Of a stretch of 64,000 bases of DNA, positions 13,101-27,500 are shown one piece after another. Origin of the DNA: Rhinopithecus roxellana (lineage: Eukaryota; Chordata; Mammalia; Primates; Cercopithecidae). Both the position numbers and the translations under genes were made by a program. The stretch lies in the NCBI RefSeq assembly GCF_007565055.1, contig NC_044556.1, forward strand, positions 136,251,808 to 136,315,807. The letters are read 5' to 3'. The first letter of the stretch is position 1. Every line of letters begins with the position of its first letter. The notes beneath the pieces are model-generated. The model ran no database searches, was not told the origin of the DNA, and worked only from the letters and a program-made list of their open reading frames with translations.

Positions 13101-15481
13101 TTCTTTTAAATAAGTCAGCTGTATTGGAATGCATCGCTGAAGGTGTGCCAACTCCAAGGATAACATGGAGGAAGGATGGAGCTGTTCTAGCTGGGAATCA
13201 TGCAAGGTAACAATACTAGAAAATTTTTAAAATGCTGTAAGACCTGAAATACAAATTCTTAAATTTTTTTTCTAGTGCACTATTTTGGTCTCATTATGTT
13301 TAGAATTAGCATTTCATCTTAATACAATAATCAAAATTAAGTATTTTATTATTTTTCTGAGACAGAGTCTTGTTCTGTTGCCCATGCTGGAGTGCAGTGG
13401 CATGATCTTGGCTCATTGCAACCTCTGCCTCCTGGATTCAATTGATTCTCCTGCCTCAGCCTCCCAAGTAAACTGAAATTACAGGCTCATGCCACCACGC
13501 CCAGCTAATTTTTTGTATTTTTAGTAGAGATGGAGTTTCACCATGTTAGTCAGGCTGGTCTCAAACTTCTGACCTCAGGTGATCCGCCCACCTCAGCCTT
13601 CCAAAGTGCTGGGATTACAGGCATGAGCCATCACTCCAGGCCCAAATTTAGTATTTTAAAAGCATAATCCCTGAGGCTTATGTCTACCTAATGATTATAA
13701 TCCATTCAAGATCACAAGCCCATCTGTTAGGAACCTTTGCGTCGTAACTTTTTCTTCCACCAAGGGTATCGTAAACATGTGTCATCTGAAACAGGAAAAA
13801 AACTGAATGGATTTCACCAAGTGTTTAACATTTCCCTCAGTCAAAATATGAATAATCAAAAAAGGCTGATTCAGAAGACTTCACTTGTGGTTTCTTTTGC
13901 AGATATTCCATCTTGGAAAATGGATTCCTTCATATTCAATCAGCACATGTCACTGACACTGGAAGGTATTTGTGTATGGCCACCAATGCTGCTGGAACAG
14001 ATCGCAGGCGAATAGATTTACAGGTTCATGGTAAATACACTTTTATAGATGACATCCAGTCTCTGTGTCAAATGCTCTTTGATAGCCTAAACTAGTGAGG
14101 TCATAAAGATCTTGACATTGAAGGCTAGTTAAGCAATTTGCATTATAGTATGAATAGTCAAGCCCCAAGTTTTCTCCTTAGTATAGTTAATATCATCACA
14201 GCACTATTAAAATTCACAGAGCCTTGTTTGCTCATAACTATGAGGCCAGTTAATAATGACTAATTTCAGTTCAGCAGAAATATTTCACATGGCACACTAT
14301 TTGCTGACTGTGTTTCCTTCTTATTTGGTGACATTGTCTTAGTTCCTCCATCTATTGCTCCGGGTCCTACCAATATGACTGTAACAGTAAATGTTCAAAC
14401 TACTCTGGCTTGTGAGGCTACTGGGATACCAAAGCCATCAATCAATTGGAGAAAAAATGGGCATCTTCTTAATGTGGATCAAAATCAGAACTCATACAGG
14501 TAAGGATAATTTAATTGAAAAAAAAACTCCCACCAACTATTTAGAAACAGTTTGTAATGAATCAACATTTTAATTCTATCAGTGGGGCCAGCAAATCTAT
14601 GGACTATAACAAATTAGCTAGCATATAGAGGGTTTTTTTTCCTTAATATGGACTTAGGTTTTCAGCCTAAAATATTTTTATGAATTATAGGTCATCTTTT
14701 CCATACATAAACCCTGTGGATGAATGTCAGTGATTACATATAGGATTAGATTTATATCCTGCCTTGTTTAGTACCTTTTAGAATTTTATAAAGGTAAAGG
14801 ATAAGAACATCATTTTATATAAAAGAAGAACTATTCTGTAAAAATAAATACAAGCTTTAGTTGTAGAATAAAAGTCAAATTTTGTACCTTAAAATACAAT
14901 TTAGATATTGGCAGAATGTGTAGGGAGGAAAAACAGCATTTCTTCCAATTTGTTTTTTTTTTTTTTTTTTTTGCCTTTTACCAAGCTTTACTACCATAGC
15001 TCATAATATGGCAATATCTATTTTTCAAAGGCTAAACTTTAAATCACTAAGAATTTCTGATGTTATAGGTGAGCATCATTTTTTGGATCTTACCTGAGCT
15101 ATTAGATCATTACTCCGTCAAACATTTGCTGTAGCACTAAAAACAAATGCTCTCTTATGTCCACTTTGACAAAAATCAGTTCCAATACACCAGGAAATAT
15201 AAAACTAAGAGTGTCTCAGTTGAAATTCTATCATGTCTCTCTTTCACACTTTTAATCTTTTGGCATTGGGAGGTTCAGTGACTTGCAAGTATACACTGTA
15301 TGGAAAATGTGCCATGCTTTTTAATAAAAAGGTGTGTCAAATATGTTTTTATTAATGTGTTTATTAAACTATTTCTATCATGCATAGTGTGAAGTAAAGT
15401 AGATACTGTAATTTAGATTTACTTTAAATCATGTATGTGTATTTACTAAACCTCCTAAAATGTGAAGTGTTCTAGATTTTA

Positions 15482-15529
<48 letters not shown>

Positions 15530-18500
15530 TACACACGGTTGTCCAAAACTACATAGATATAGATATAGATACAGATATATAGATATTGCCATATTATCTA
15601 CAAGGTAGCCACACATTTAAGGAGACATGTGAAGTAGGTAAAGGGGTGAGACACACAGACTTGTCATTAGTCATCTGTCAATGGAAATAAACAAATATCA
15701 ACCTGCTAGGTTATTGTGAAATTTAGAGATAATTTATGCAAAGGATTTAAGATAGTGTCAGGAGTGAATTTGATGCCCAGTAGACAGTGGCTGTTTTTAG
15801 TGTTCTCATTGTACTGTATTTCTCCTGGGAGAGCAAGGTTGATCATGATATAAGCATTCAGAGAATGTAAGATTCCCTCTTCAGACAATCCTTCCAACAA
15901 TTACTTTTTGTAAATATCATATCAAGTTTGAGGCTCTAGAAAGCCACTGCCATATAAACAAACTGTAATGCATAAAGTTTGCCTCAGGGACATGATGTTA
16001 ATTTTAACATGAGGAAAGAGTACTGTTTTCATCAATTTACAACATGGTACCATGTTAAACTAGCTGAGAAAATTTATGAAAACCTACATATAGTATCTCA
16101 TGCTTTGAAATCTGTCTTCTAGGCTCCTGTCTTCAGGTTCACTAGTAATTATTTCCCCTTCTGTGGATGACACTGCAACCTATGAGTGTACTGTGGCAAA
16201 CGGTGCAGGAGATGATAAAAGAACTGTGGATCTCACTGTCCAAGGTAGAACTGGCTTGGAACATGGATTGAAACATGATAATGCTATCACTTCATCATTC
16301 CACTACTTTACAAAAGGGATCCCTTTTCTTTCATTTTTTTAAACATTTATTTTAAGTTCACGGGTACATGTGCAGGTTTGTTATATGGGTAAACTTGTGT
16401 CATGGGGGTTTGTTGTACCGATTACTTCATCTCCCAGGTATTAACCCAGAAATAAAAGGAGGAATCCCTTTTATACTTACCTAACTTTCACTTTCAGCAC
16501 AAAAAGATGATGTATGATAAGTCTTTGGAATTCTTTAACAGTTGGAAATGTGTAGTTTTTTCCCTTTTTGTTGTTGTTGTTTTAGTTCCACCTTCCATAG
16601 CTGATGAGCCTACAGATTTCCTAGTAACCAAACATGCCCCAGCAGTAATTACCTGCACTGCTTCGGGAGTTCCATTTCCCTCAATTCACTGGACCAAAAA
16701 TGGTATAAGACTGCTTCCCAGGGGAGATGGCTATAGAATTCTGTCCTCAGGTAAGATCAAGCTCAGTGATTTTACATCTATCGATTGTATTAGTTATTGA
16801 TGCATATTCTTACCTGGTCTTGCACCAGAATAAAAGAATAAAATATGCATGCATTCTTGGACTTAAAAATCTGGAAAACAGATTGTTAAAACAGATCACA
16901 TAGGAAGGGGATCTAGGGAATGAAAGAAAAAAGTCTGGAAACAAAATAATATTTAAGACTGATCTGAATATAATAAACATGACCACCGGTATTTATGTGT
17001 ATATTTACCAAACCTAAGTTTTAACAAATTCCCGAGTTACCTGTGAGTGAATCACACTTATTTCATTGGCCAAATGGAATGTCTCTTCATTTAATGAACA
17101 TTCAGTGCCTAAGACAGAATATATACTCATATTAAGATTCTAAGACTATATAACTAAAACAGGGTTCTAGGTTTCAAGGCTTTTAAAGTTGAGTATGTAA
17201 GACTGAGTAGTGAGTTCTGTGAAGGAAAAATGTTTATAGTGGTAGTAACCCTCATTTATACAATTTATAGTATTGAAGAAAAAAAAATCACCTAATGTAT
17301 AGGTGATTCACATTGGTGTTTCTAAAACTTATCCTACACTGGGGAAACACAATAGAGATAAAGTAGTAACTAATATCCTGGGACTTTATGAGTATGTGCG
17401 TATTATTCTAAGAGAATTTGTATAGAAGGGAAATAGTGGAAAATTTGTTCCCAGGATGCAACTTGGCTTTCAAGACAAATTATTTTAACTATAGAGTGAT
17501 AGCCATTCAAATCATAAAATATATATAAATATATATATATTTAGAATAAAGTATTAGGCTAAGAAAACAATTTAGAACTTTCTCAAAATATTAAACCCAG
17601 CAACTTCATTCCTAGGTATTTACCCAAAGAAATGAAAACATTGGTCTACACAAAGACTTATATGCACATCTTCATACAGCATCATTTGCAATAGCCAAAA
17701 AGTGGAAACAATTCAAATGTCCATCAGCTGATAAATAGATAAATAAAATGTGGTATATCCATGCAACAGAATTCTGTTTGGCAATAAAAAGGAACAAAAT
17801 ATTGACAAATGCTACAGCAGATGAACCTCAAAAACATTATGCTCATAGTGAAAGAAGTCAGACACAAAGGACCACATACTGTATGATTCAATTTATATGA
17901 AATGTTCAGAAAAGGCAAATCTGTATAATCAGAAAGCAGAGTAGAGGTGGGCTAAGGTCAGGGTTAGAAGTGGGGAATGACTGTAAATGAGCACCAGGTT
18001 TCTTTTGGGGGTGATGGAAATATTCTAAAATTTGATTGTGGTGATATTTGTATAACTCTATAAGTATACTAAAAATCATTGAATTGTGCATTTAAATGAG
18101 TGACTCTTATGGTATGTAAATTATGCCTCAATAAAGCTGTTAGTAATAATTTAAGTACTGTGCTAGGCACTTCAGGGGATACAAGTATGAATATAAGCCA
18201 AGCACCACCATGCTAGTTGCAGAAAACACACAAAAGACAGTCAAATTTTATTGAACTAAAAAAATACTGAGATGCAGTATACATTAAAACTTTTGTTTTT
18301 TTCCTTTTTAGGAGCAATTGAAATACTTGCCACCCAATTAAACCATGCTGGAAGATATACTTGTGTCGCTAGGAATGAGGCTGGCTCTGCACATCGACAT
18401 GTGACCCTTCATGTTCATGGTGTGGAAGGCTCTTTACTCACTCATTCAAAGTTTGCTGGGTTTGGGGAGGTTTTTCTGGTCATATTTATTCTGAAAGGTA

Positions 18501-21500
18501 TATATTCATACTTGTATCCCCTGAAGTGCCTAGCACAGTACTTATATGTCTAGAGCTATGAATCATAGTAATATCTCGGGGACATGAAAGCCTGGTAGAT
18601 ATTTTTAATAGGCTAAAAAAGGCGCACAAATGACAAACCACTCAAAGTAACTCCAAAATAATTTTCTTCTTGGATTTTTATAATCTGTTCCTGACTCTAG
18701 TCTTCCAGTGGAGTTCTTCTAATGGAAACTGGCTACTGTAGCAAGACTCAAAGAATGCAGTGTGGCCAACATTCACTTTTCTCTTGGGCAATCAAATCAC
18801 TAATATTTTACAATTATGAATTTGGGTATTTTTAAGCTCATTACTATAATAGACATGGTTTCCATTAACTAGTGCTATTATTTCTTTTTGTTGATTGGTT
18901 TCTTATAGAGCCTCCAGTGATTCAGCCCCAACCAAGTGAACTACAAGTCATTCTGAACAATCCTATTCTATTACCATGTGAAGCAACAGGGACACCCAGT
19001 CCTTTCATTACTTGGCAAAAAGAAGGTATCAATGTTATCACTTCAGGTACCTACCACTGTTTCTATCAAGAAAATCATAGCTCATCAGTGTTTTATAATT
19101 CAAATCAGCGTGATTGTTTTTAATGAAAAGGGTTTTTTTTTGTTTTCTTTTTTCACTCTGCTTTTGTAACTGTGATGTAGGCAAAAACCATGCAGTTCTT
19201 CCTAGTGGTAGCTTACAGATCTCCAGAGCTGTCCGAGAGGATGCTGGCACTTACATGTGTGTGGCCCAGAACCCAGCTGGTACAGCCTTGGGCAAAGTCA
19301 AGTTAAATGTCCAAGGTACCTAAATAATTCATCTCTGTTTTCAATTCAAAGATGGTTGTAACGATGTCTACCAAATATTTATATATCTAAAATGATTATG
19401 CTGCTGTTCCCCCATAGTTCTCAACATTCTTAGTTTGTATTATCCTACTGGTTTTTCTATCACTTTTATGAAGAAAGTTTAGTGTATTTTATTTTTTTGG
19501 CCATTGTTTGTATAAGAAAACACAGGCATCTAATCCTATTTTGAACTTCTATGAACCTCTATTTGATACTCTATTTCATTATATAGGTAAAACTCTTCCC
19601 ACTTATTTGGAAACCTATGAAAGGGCTCATAATAAGGATTTTCTTTCCAAGTGTTTACAATAGGCTAATCACCACTTAGCTATTAGCCTGAATATTCTAT
19701 TGAGTTGTAATGCATCACTATAAAGAAGCATGTGAAATAACTGAATAATCATATTATTTATAGCAACAAAATTATTTGGTTGAATTTGTGCTTGCCATTA
19801 CATTTGTATTTGCAAGGAGACAGTCTATTCAGAGCAGTTAATTTTTTTCCAAAATATTTTCCAAAACTTGGTGTTCATTTTGGAAGTTTAAATACCTAAA
19901 GTGAATCACATAATTTATGTAAGTTAAATACTTTTGTTGATACAGCTTAAATTTTCTAGACATGCAAGCCCTCATGACTATATGTTTATCTCCTCATCTA
20001 AAATCGACTATCACTTAACATTTATTTGTTAGCTAGGGACTAGCTTTCTGAAGTGTGCCCAATTACTTTTTTGTTCCCATGAAAAAGTGTAGTGCTCCTT
20101 TTCTAATGATATGGTGAAGTCAGGATTTTGTTTCTTATCAATGTTTGCTAGAGCAGTACTGTAGTATGTAATTTGTGCACTCACGCTTCTAAGATGAACT
20201 TTGAACTTTATATTTTTTGTATCTTTTAGTTCCTCCAGTCATTAGCCCTCATCTAAAGGAATATGTTATTGCTGTGGACAAGCCCATCACGTTACCGTGT
20301 GAAGCAGATGGTGTCCCACCACCTGACATTACATGGCATAAAGATGGGCATGCAATTGTGGAATCTATCCGCCAGCATGTCCTCAGCTCTGGCTCTCTGC
20401 AAATAGCATTTGCCCAGTCTGGTGATGCTGGTCATTACACCTGCATGGCAGCCAATGTAGCAGGATCAAGCAGCACAAGCACCAAGCTCACCGTCCATGG
20501 TAGGTTGTTTAACATGAATTATTTCTGTCTGCTACACTACCATGGCAAAGATAAAAGGCTACCAAGAGCAAATCTGATAGAAGTCAAAAACCCTTAAACT
20601 CAGTAATCCAAAGTGTGTGTTGCGGGGGGGAGGGCGGTGAGGGGTGGTATGTAGGTACACTTCAAATCTGTTTTCTGTGGACTGTGTTTATGTGTGTTTG
20701 TGCACATAGGTGTGTGAGAGAGACAGATTTTATTAATATTGCCAGGATTTTTAATGTGTTGCTGGTACCCTCACATATTGTGATTAGTTGACTTATGAGG
20801 AGTCCGTTTGTGTTTTGTGACTTTTCTGCTTTACTTTTCAAGCTTCAAGTCATCTTGGTTCAAAATGAATCACCATATGACCTACATTGTATGACTTGAC
20901 CCTAATGAGAATTAGGAGATCTATTTGATTCATTATATTAAAGTGGCAAAATATTTACCTATACATTTTTATAACAGAAAAATATCTTTCCTTTGTATTA
21001 AGACAACAAAATATTGAAAAATCAGCATTGAAATATTTTTAGTTTGTATTGTATATTTTGACTAAGGATAGAATCCATGTTAATATCAGTGGTAGGAAAC
21101 AATAGCAGATTAAACTGCTTCCAACCTCTCTTTTCAGAGGTAATTATTATATTGAGGAGTTTCTGCTTTTTCATTTTTCAGAAATTTGTGAACGCTGTTT
21201 TATTTTTCAAGTGCATTTTAATTTTCTGTAACTTCAGAATAACAGAGACAATTTTGAGTGGAAACATTTTTGGTTGAATAATTTAGCCAAAATTAAAAAT
21301 CACCATTTATGAGTTTTCCAAATAAATCCCCTGCTTTCAGTTAACATAATTAATCAATATACACTATCCATTTGCCTTCAAATAAATAATACTCCTTCTT
21401 TTCAAGTGTCTGTAGAAAATTTACCAAAATTGACCTAAACAAAGAAATTGTTAATAAGTTTCAAAAAGATAAACCATAATTTCTACCCACCATGCAATAA

Positions 21501-24500
21501 AGCTAGAAATTTGTAATGAACTTTCAATGCCAAAACCCCAAACCCAGATGACTTTAAAAACACTCTTCCAGCCAAAAAGTAGGTCAAAGAATAATTTTCT
21601 ATTTTCAGATTATTTAGAAAATAAAGACATGACATATCAAAATGTACAGTGTGTGCTCAAAGCTAAAATCAACACAAAGTCATAGCCATAATTCTTTCAT
21701 TTTGAAAAAGAAAGAACTGAAGTAAATCTACTAATGCTGCAACTTTGTATCCCCTAACAAAAGACAAATAGCGACCCAAGGAAATCAGGATAAAGATAAT
21801 GAAAATAGAGCATGAATTAATTTAAAATGAATATTGATGATGCACCATTGAGCAAAATCAATTTTTGTGTTTTCCAAATTATGTTTATATCTATTATTAT
21901 ATAATGTTTGTATATTTAATTATATCATAAAAGATAAAAATTAACTTTTAATTGAAAGCAGTTAATTTAACTGAAAGCAGTTAATTAAAGTTTATATAGC
22001 AATTTTATTTTTGCTAAGGTCAACTGTTCTCCTGTCACTCTTTAAAATGTCATTAAGATGGGTCCACTTCTCACTGATTTGTTTGAATAATTCCACATTC
22101 ATTGTTTTGGGAAGGGAGTGTATTTTTACTTTTGAGCCAAGAATTCTTAATACTTTTTGTCTTTTCTTTAGAAGTAACTATCTTAGTTCTAAGTCCAGTC
22201 AAGTATTTTTTATTACACTAAAATATTCAGTTCATCTCTATATTGCCTAAATTCTAGTTAAAAAAAATTTGAGTCACAGGAAGTATTTGGTACTATAGTG
22301 TACCAAATGTGCAGAGTTATGAAGTCACTATGAAAATTTCCTGACAGCATAAAAACTGAATTAAATGTCTTGATCTGGTTTACTTGTATTCATTGTAACA
22401 TGTAAAATACTGCAATAAGTATTTTTTTCTACAGCACTTTGTGATATTCAATATTGGGTGTCTTATAGTGTTTTCTGGTGACTATTATTAGTTCATCCTC
22501 ACAATGTATCTCTGAGACAAATATAGCAGTTATACAACCATAGAAGCATTTTTTGGTTTTGTTGTTGGTTTGTTTTACTTCACTGCAATAAACAGAAGTA
22601 AATCAAAGATGGAAACGTCAGGAAGCCAAATAAAATCTAAAGATCTTCTACCCAGTTCTGTCGTTTGCTCAGAAACTGAATGTAAATATATTCAGTAAGT
22701 TCAAATACATTAGGATTCTTGCTAGCACCAAAAATACTGATTTCTTTCATAGCAGGAAGCAAATCAATATCGTAATATTTCATTTTTAGTATTTCTAGCA
22801 AAGTTACCATGAAGAGAGTTTTTTGTGTGTTAATTTTTATTGTGAATAAAGACATTATTGAACTCAGCTTCCTGGATGACTCTTTTTTAATCTCTTCATA
22901 GTACCACCCAGGATCAGACGCACAGAAGGACACTACACGGTCAATGAGAATTCACAAGCCATTCTTCCATGCGTAGCTGACGGAATCCCCACACCAGCAA
23001 TTAACTGGAAAAAAGACAATGTTCTTTTAGCTAACTTGTTAGGAAAATACACTGCTGAACCATATGGAGAACTCATTTTAGAAAATGTTGTGGTAAGTTT
23101 AATGGACATGAACAGATACGTTAAGCCAGATTATAAATTTGCTGTCATACTTTTAATAATTTAGCATGGAAGTATATTCTTTAATAATTAAAAATATATA
23201 TTCTTATAAAATCAGGTCACAAAATTAATTTCACACATATTTCATTTTATGTCCCTTGAATAATATTTTTAACAGATGATAGGAACTCACAAATGCCCTC
23301 CTTCTAAAATTATGTTTGTGGAAATATGTGTTTATCAGGAAAAATTTTAAGTACCATTGCTATATTCTCTGCTCTTAATCTTACAGGTCAATGATAAGTA
23401 TCTAGAGTAAATAACTTTCAATTCTTTAGTACTTCAAGGGGAAAAAATGTTAAACATTTTTTTAAAAAGGAAAAAAGTCTATGTGTCTCAATGCAATCAG
23501 AAGCAGTCATTAATATTCAACATAAGTATTTATGTATATTCATATTTGAATATTCCTATTCAAATAGTCAACAAATATTTATCGAACACCTTCTCTGCAA
23601 CTAGCACTGGTTTAGGCACTGGGAATACATCAGCGAACAAAAGAATCAAAGATCTTTGCCCTCATGCAGTTTATATGTAGAGGAAGGAGACAATAAAAAT
23701 GAAAAATAATAATGTCAGAAGAAAATAAGTCAGAAGAAAAAATAAATGGCATGAAAAATAAGAAAGGGGTAAAGGGTTTCAGGAGTTGGAGCAGTGAAGA
23801 TAACAGTTGTAAATAGGGTAGTCAGAGTAAGTTCTCTTTGGGAAGGTGACATTTGAGCCAAACTTGAAGGAAGTGAATTAGCTAAGCAAATATGTGGAGG
23901 AGCAGACCAAGGGAAAAAAAAATAGGTGGAGCAAAGCACTTGAGGTGGAAACATGTCCAGTGTATTTGAAAAACAGGAAGCCAGTGAAAGCAAAGCAAAG
24001 AAAGAATGAAAGGAGAAAGACGTCAGTGATAAATGGAGGCCAAATCATGTCAGGTCTTACAGGTCATTGTACAATTTTACCTTTTACTCTAAGTGAGGAG
24101 AAAGACGTCAGTGATAAATGGAGGCCAAATCATGTCAGGTCTTACAGGTCATTGTACAATTTTACCTTTTACTCTAAGTCAGAATCCACTGCAGGTTTTT
24201 GAGCAGGTTTTTATATGCCTTACATTTTTAAAGGGTTATGTTGGCTGTTGTGGTGAGAATCAGAGGTAGGGAGACAAGGACAGGACCAGTGAGACCTCTT
24301 GGGAAGACTGTCTGGAGGCAGATGAGAAATGATAGAACTCAAAGCAGGATGTTAGCAGAGAAGAGGCAAGAAGTAAGATTCTGCATTTACTTTGAAGCTA
24401 GCATTTTCTGACAGATTGCAAGTAGGGTGTGAGGAAAAAAAAATAAGAATGACTCAAATGTTTGAGACTGAAGGCATGAACAATTGGAAGGGTGAAATAG

Positions 24501-27500
24501 CCATCAGCTGTGACGGTGAAGGCTATAGGCAGTACAAGAAGGGGCCGTTGGAAGGAATTGGGAGCTCAGTTTTGGGGCATGAGTGTGAGACGTATCTTAG
24601 GCATCAGAGCAAAGAGAATAAGAAGTTCAACAGACTTTGAATTTGTAAGAAAGTATCAGTATTTGGGTTGGAGATGCTGATAGTCATCAGCATAAAGTTT
24701 ATATTTAAAGCCATAGCACTGTATGAGATCACCAAAAAAATGAATACAGATAGATATAGAAGAAAAGAGGACCAGAGGCTGAGCCTTCTCATGTGCCAAC
24801 ATTAAGATGTTAATGTTGAGGAGAAGCCCCCAAAAAAGTTGGAGAAGCAACCAGTGAGACAGGAGGGAAACTAGGAAAGCATGGTGTCCTGAAAGCCATG
24901 TAAAGGTGGTTTCAGATAGAAAGGACTCGTAATTGTGTCAGGTGCTACAAATGCATCAAGAAAGATGAGTCATGAGAGCTGGTCATTGAATTTAGCAAGT
25001 GAAACCTCAGAATTGTAGGTAATAGTGCCCTTTCTCTTACCATTTCCTCTGATAGTTTTGGTGGTCTTTGATAGCACCTTACTCAGAGAGCCAACTATGC
25101 TGTCAAGATGCTGTCAGCTTTTGGGATTATTTGCTCTTTATTTGTGCAATGCAGAGCAGCTATACACTTGATATCCAGTAAACCACAGAATCTACAGTTT
25201 TCTGAAATCTTACCACTGTAGAATGATTATGGGCTTGTATTTAAACTTCCATACATTTTAAATTATGTTATGCAAAAGCTAACCTGATGGTTAAAAGATG
25301 GAGATTTAAATCGTCTTTGGATAAGAGAGTTTCTTGAGGGCCTACCTATGCAACTTGATGTATTTTATGTACTATGATGGATGATTATGACATTTTAAAT
25401 GCTATTTTATTTTAGCTGGAGGATTCTGGCTTCTATACCTGTGTTGCTAACAATGCTGCAGGTGAAGATACACACACTGTCAGCCTGACTGTACATGTTC
25501 TCCCCACTTTTACTGAACTTCCTGGAGACGTGTCATTAAATAAAGGAGAACAGCTACGATTAAGCTGTAAGGCTACTGGTATTCCATTGCCCAAATTAAC
25601 ATGGACCTTCAATAACAATATTATCCCAGGTTGGTCATTTAATTCTCAAGAAGTGAATAAATACACCTATGTAGAACTCTAGACCAAACTCTATTTCCTC
25701 CAGCTGTGAAAATTAATTGAAAAGTAACAAGAATTGATTGCTTTAAATTCTGTAAAATGCGTGCCTCTGCTTGGATTTTACCCTCTACCCAATATATATG
25801 TTTTGTTCCTTCTTTTGGAAGTGTAAGTTGATCATAGGGACATATATTGCAGGTTATAAGTAGATTTTTTAACCTAAATATAATTCCCCCTACCCCATGA
25901 GAAGGCAGTATGTTTATATAGGTGTCTAAACTTATCACAGCTGGACCCCCTGCATCACTGATCAATGGATTAAGATGGCCACTGTTGGAGTCCTGAAGAT
26001 TCACTTAAGGTTACAGAGAAGAATTCTACTTCTCACTGTTTGCCTCAACCTCTATTATAGTGTAGATTCATTTGTGTGGAAAATTTCTAGTCACTGTGTA
26101 TACTACAAGTTAAGGTCATGTCTGGAACCCAGGAGTACCCTTCCCTGGGTGAACAAATATCTATTTATTTGTTAGACTTTGTCATCAGTATAAAGACTTT
26201 GTCAGTACTGAGAAATTGTCCTATCCCAAAATTGAGTTCTGAAGTATTACACTATTAGCATTTACTAGGTGTCTTGCTAGAAAAGTAGTAATAAGCTTGA
26301 GGGTTTTTTTTCTATTATAAAGAGTTATGTTAATGACTGGAATTTATCAGCTGCATTACCTTAATAACAACAATACATCTAAGAAAAAACAAACACTAAA
26401 AAATCTAATCAATATTGTTTTCTGAAAGTGCAGTAATGTAAATGTAGTTTTAAAGCTTAAATTTCCACTTAATATTCACCAGTAAAAGATTTTTTTAAAA
26501 AAACTTGAATGGGGAGAGCATGCAAGGTAAACATGCGTATTTAGATATGGACTGGTTTAGTCAGAATTTTATTTAGTCTTGTTTTAGGATTAGCATATTT
26601 ACCTTATATTTTCTTCTAAATGTTACACATTATGTTATAAATATTACTATCATAAATTTTTAATATCTGCCTTTGTAAATATTTATATAATCACCATTTA
26701 TGATTTACAGAGAAGTTTAAATTATTACAAATTTGACTATGTTATTACCTAACTAGCATATGTTTTCATAATTTTCCCCTTTGACCTGCCAAGTCAGTTG
26801 AATTATAAGGTGAAAAGGTTTTCATGTGTTTGATGTAAATTGTTTGGGAGGGAAAGTGGTAGTGAGATAAATGAAATGGAAAATGTAATATTTCTGAATG
26901 AAATATTTTTGAAACTCAGACTATGAGCCAGCTTTAAGCAATACATTTAGATGAAAGGTTTACTTTAAGCCTAATTTTTAAAAGATGTTTGTTTTCATTC
27001 TCTTTTCCTGTTCCTTCTGTTGTTTTTTGTTCTTCAAACAAGTGTCTATAAACATAGTAAATAACTCAGATGAAGAAATCTGTGGAAAAGGCTCTCTTCT
27101 CCAATGTCATCTCTTTGGTTCAATTGTTGACCAACTCATAAATCTAATGTGCAAAATATGGAGCTGTCGTGAAATTTTTCCTAGGTTCCTGAGAGGCATT
27201 TGTGTTGTTTCTTGTTTCCCTCAGCCCACTTTGACAGTGTAAATGGACACAGTGAACTTGTTATTGAAAGAGTGTCAAAAGAGGATTCAGGTACTTACGT
27301 GTGCACCGCAGAGAACAGCGTTGGCTTTGTGAAGGCAATTGGGTTTGTTTATGTGAAAGGTAGGTAAAAGCACTGCATTTTTAATTTATAATGCATTCAT
27401 AATGAATGGCTCAGGTTTTGCTTCTTAGTTTTTAATCCACTCAGTCCTATTTCACAGATATACAAATTCATGAGGAAAAAATTATGAGCATTCAACTCAA

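Noticed and set aside
22286..22307. Near-palindrome 'tttggtac...gtaccaaa' as a hairpin RNA or transposon end
   Set aside because: Only an 8-bp stem, with no flanking duplication or larger structure. Likely chance.
25639..26004. 121-codon minus-strand open frame
   Set aside because: No homology signature, and it lies in intronic sequence next to an HMCN1 exon. Not supported as coding.
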